Source: Acanthosoma haemorrhoidale | Lineage: Eukaryota; Arthropoda; Insecta; Hemiptera; Acanthosomatidae | DNA: 64,000 nt | Assembly: GCA_930367205.1 (NCBI GenBank) | Contig: OV884009.1 | Coordinates: 87,503,189-87,567,188 of the forward strand | Direction of reading: 5' to 3' | Shown here: in pieces, positions 61,750 to 64,000 of the stretch | Position numbering within the stretch: the first letter of the stretch is position 1 | Layout: each line of letters begins with the position of its first letter | Notes under the pieces: generated by a model | Seen by the model: the letters and a program-made list of their open reading frames with translations, nothing else | Told to the model about the DNA's origin: nothing | Database searches by the model: none | Made by a program: the position numbers and the translations under genes

Positions 61750-62265
61750 GTCCTATTTAATTAACAGAACCCTGGAATGGAGTAAAAGTTGAATATAAAG
61801 AGTAAAAATACAGTATAAATTATTAAAAATTTTAATATAGAGAAAAAATATTTATATAAAAAAAATAAATTTATCGTAACATTATATAAATGAATGAAGG
61901 GGACCCATTATAAGGTTTATTGGCCCGACAATGATCTAAAAGGACCTAATGCCCTTTTTTTGTCCACCCCTGTATTATGCCCATTTCCATACGTCTGTTC
62001 CTCCGGCCATCTCCCGACCTTCTGAGGAAGTTGAATTGAGTTACATTTGATGGCATTAAGTTCCTCTAATGGAATTCTGTCCTCAGCCTAGGGTATAAAA
62101 CCTTAGTTTGCTGAATGTGTCACATTTTCCTAAAAAGTGGTTTGAACTTTCCTTCAGTTTACATTTAGGACAAATGGAGTTCTTGAATATACCTTGCAAG
62201 AATAGTTATAAGCTATAGCTTAATTTGCAGTGTGGACAAGATGCATGTTATAATGTTAATATTTT
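61750..62265. other. nothing recognised
   Basis: AT-rich sequence downstream of the LTR-like block. No exon of gene 2 was identified. Confidence 0.35.
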
Positions 62266-62269
62266 TTTG

Positions 62270-62830
62270 GCTACAATTCAATATCCGTGAGTTATTTAGT
62301 TAGGAAGGTCTGCTGATGACCAGCTTGGTCTGTCTAAATCTAATGTGGTTTGACCATAGTTTGTCCATGTTGGTCCACATCCACCGTTCCAATATGGAGG
62401 CAAATGTGACTTTAGCTTGGCTCAGGACCAACAAACCGCTCCCTGATTAGCTAATTTAACTACTTTCTCATGGCCGTCTATACCTATATAACCAGGGACC
62501 CTGTATAGGCAGACCTGTTTTTCCTTGATGAGAGGTTGATTAGAAGACTTCTTGCTTTCTCTTACTGAGAGCGTTTTTGGTTAACTTGACTTTGGTGCCA
62601 TAATCACTGGTTTGCTGTCTGGCAGGTAGATAGATCCTGTTGTATAATTAACACTACCTGGGGTTGACCTACAGGAGCCCCTTATCTCGCCACGAAGATC
62701 ACCAATCTGACAGCGGCTGGAGTCAAGGTTTACTCAGTCTCTTAAAGTGAAGCCTGGCCCAACCACACTAGTACTTCAGCGTCACCTACCAACTATTGTG
62801 GACAACCTTCAGTTGACATTTTTCATGAGT
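62270..62830 (+). repeat. interspersed LTR-like repeat, copy 2
   Basis: The stretch 62,345-62,440 matches 17,930-18,065 (ggtccacatccaccgttcca), and 62,775-62,805 matches 455-490 (cttcagcgtcacctaccaac). A TATA-like ctatataaccagggaccctg sits between (62,484-62,505). The combination suggests a promoter-bearing LTR-type repeat with fragments elsewhere in the window. Confidence 0.5.
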
Positions 62831-62839
62831 TTTTAATCC

Positions 62840-64000
62840 ATGGATTTATTTTATGGGCATAAAACTTGAGAATCATTACTGATACTAGAAGAGGTTATAA
62901 TTAAAACTTATTGGATATCTTGGAAAGGGTCTCCTCAGGAATATGTGATATGAAGAAACAGATCAAGATAAAAGTATGGTCTCTTATGCTTCATCTGATA
63001 AGCCTGATGATCTGTATTGTCTTTGACAAGTATTTAATTATTGTGCGGGTTATATGTGGGTGTCTCGTGTGTCTAGGGAGAATATTGTATCTCGGGCTTG
63101 GTTAAAACATCATATATTTGCCCAGACCCATGACTTTACTTCGTTAATATATTTCTTTCAAAATTATTGGTAGGTTTTGATTGTTAAGGGTCTAGGTTTG
63201 CTACGTAACTACAATACTTCTGTCTTAAGTGTTATGAAACTGATTAAACCAGTTAGGCAAGAAAGTGAGGGTAACTAGTATAACTGCAAGTTGTTTCTAT
63301 CCAACTACTTCTGTCTGTGATTCTAATAATTTTTTTATTACCAATTACGACTAACTTGTATTAAGATCTATGAAAAATTACATTTCCTTAATAGAGTAAA
63401 CGGTAATTTTGGTTAATTATCTCATTCATTGACACCCACACATATTTTAAATAAACAATATATGTGTGACATATTAGTCAGTGAAAACTCAATAATCAGA
63501 ATTTAACATTAAATTTCAGTGGAGTTGCACATAGGCAAATCACTGACTACCATTTATATCGCCTATATTTTTATTACATATAACAGCAGTTATTGAAGAT
63601 ATGATACTTACAAATTTAATTAGTATAATATAGGGTCCTGGCTCTGCTCACCTTCCCCATTCATGTATGTTAAACATATTATGAACCAGGGACACAAAAC
63701 AACACATGTTAACATTGGTAACAAGAATCTATTTTTTATATACTCCCTCATTGGTTACATTGAACAGTGTTGACTATAACATGACTTTAACATTTTTTTT
63801 TTTTCTTAAATTTTTACAACGTATAAGTCTTTTATTACATGAAATTTCTTATAAGATAAATTCTTACAACATGTAAGTCTCTTATTACTTTCTTATTAAA
63901 TTTTTATTAACTTCTTAAGTATAGTCGGAATGACTGAATCTTTTAGGGGGTTTAACAGTTCTACCAGATGATCTGGTACTATTTTATTCCGTTACAATGC
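62840..64000. other. right end of window, no further exon recognised
   Basis: A 64-codon open frame at 62,911-63,105 is hydrophobic and cysteine-containing but lacks splice sites in the needed phase and does not carry the expected second ZAD cysteine pair. The remainder is AT-rich. Confidence 0.35.

Noticed and set aside
62911..63105. The next exon of the ZAD gene
   Set aside because: It does not supply the expected C-x2-C pair in context and has no fitting acceptor.

Overview
This is an AT-rich eukaryotic window that looks like insect nuclear DNA. Reasons: GT-AG spliced exons scattered in long introns, a ZAD zinc-binding domain (an arthropod-expanded family), and a repeat load typical of insects (jockey-type LINEs, mariner and Tc1 transposases, gypsy/errantivirus-like LTR elements, tRNA-derived SINEs). 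The species cannot be fixed from the sequence. There is no prokaryotic-style operon, CRISPR array or rRNA gene.

Two host genes are visible, both on the + strand. Gene 1 occupies roughly 1-30,000 and is the 3' part of a kinectin / ribosome-binding protein 1 (p180)-like coiled-coil gene. Ten exons (856 to 29,801) keep one continuous frame across all junctions and give 434 residues, ending in a TAA and followed by a poly(A) signal. One junction is best explained by a GC-AG intron. Its introns hold SINEs, LINE fragments, a Tc1 remnant, palindromic MITE-like elements and a 2.8-kb fold-back structure. Gene 2 starts at about 53,754 and runs off the right edge. Four exons join in frame to encode an N-terminal ubiquitin-like segment, a complete THAP C2CH zinc domain and the first half of a ZAD. 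This Ubl-THAP-ZAD order is the most unusual protein-level observation here.

Between the genes (30-53 kb) lies a mobile-element graveyard. It contains a LINE 3' end (30.9-31.1 kb), a degraded errantivirus-like pol-env copy (32.1-34.9 kb), a second Ty3/gypsy RT remnant (35.0-35.9 kb), a mariner with both inverted repeats and TA duplications (38.7-40.0 kb), a tRNA-like SINE (40.4-40.5 kb), two pairs of diverged direct repeats (43.5-45.8 kb), a minus-strand Ty3/gypsy element lacking its RT core (46.0-49.2 kb) and a minus-strand errantivirus-like remnant with matching LTR segments (51.0-52.8 kb). The introns of gene 2 hold a very long (GA)n tract, a minus-strand LINE fragment and a plus-strand jockey-type LINE. 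Right of the last exon are LTR-like repeats.

All family assignments come from reading motifs by eye, without database searches. Boundaries of repeats are approximate unless a terminal repeat is stated. No intact autonomous transposon was found.
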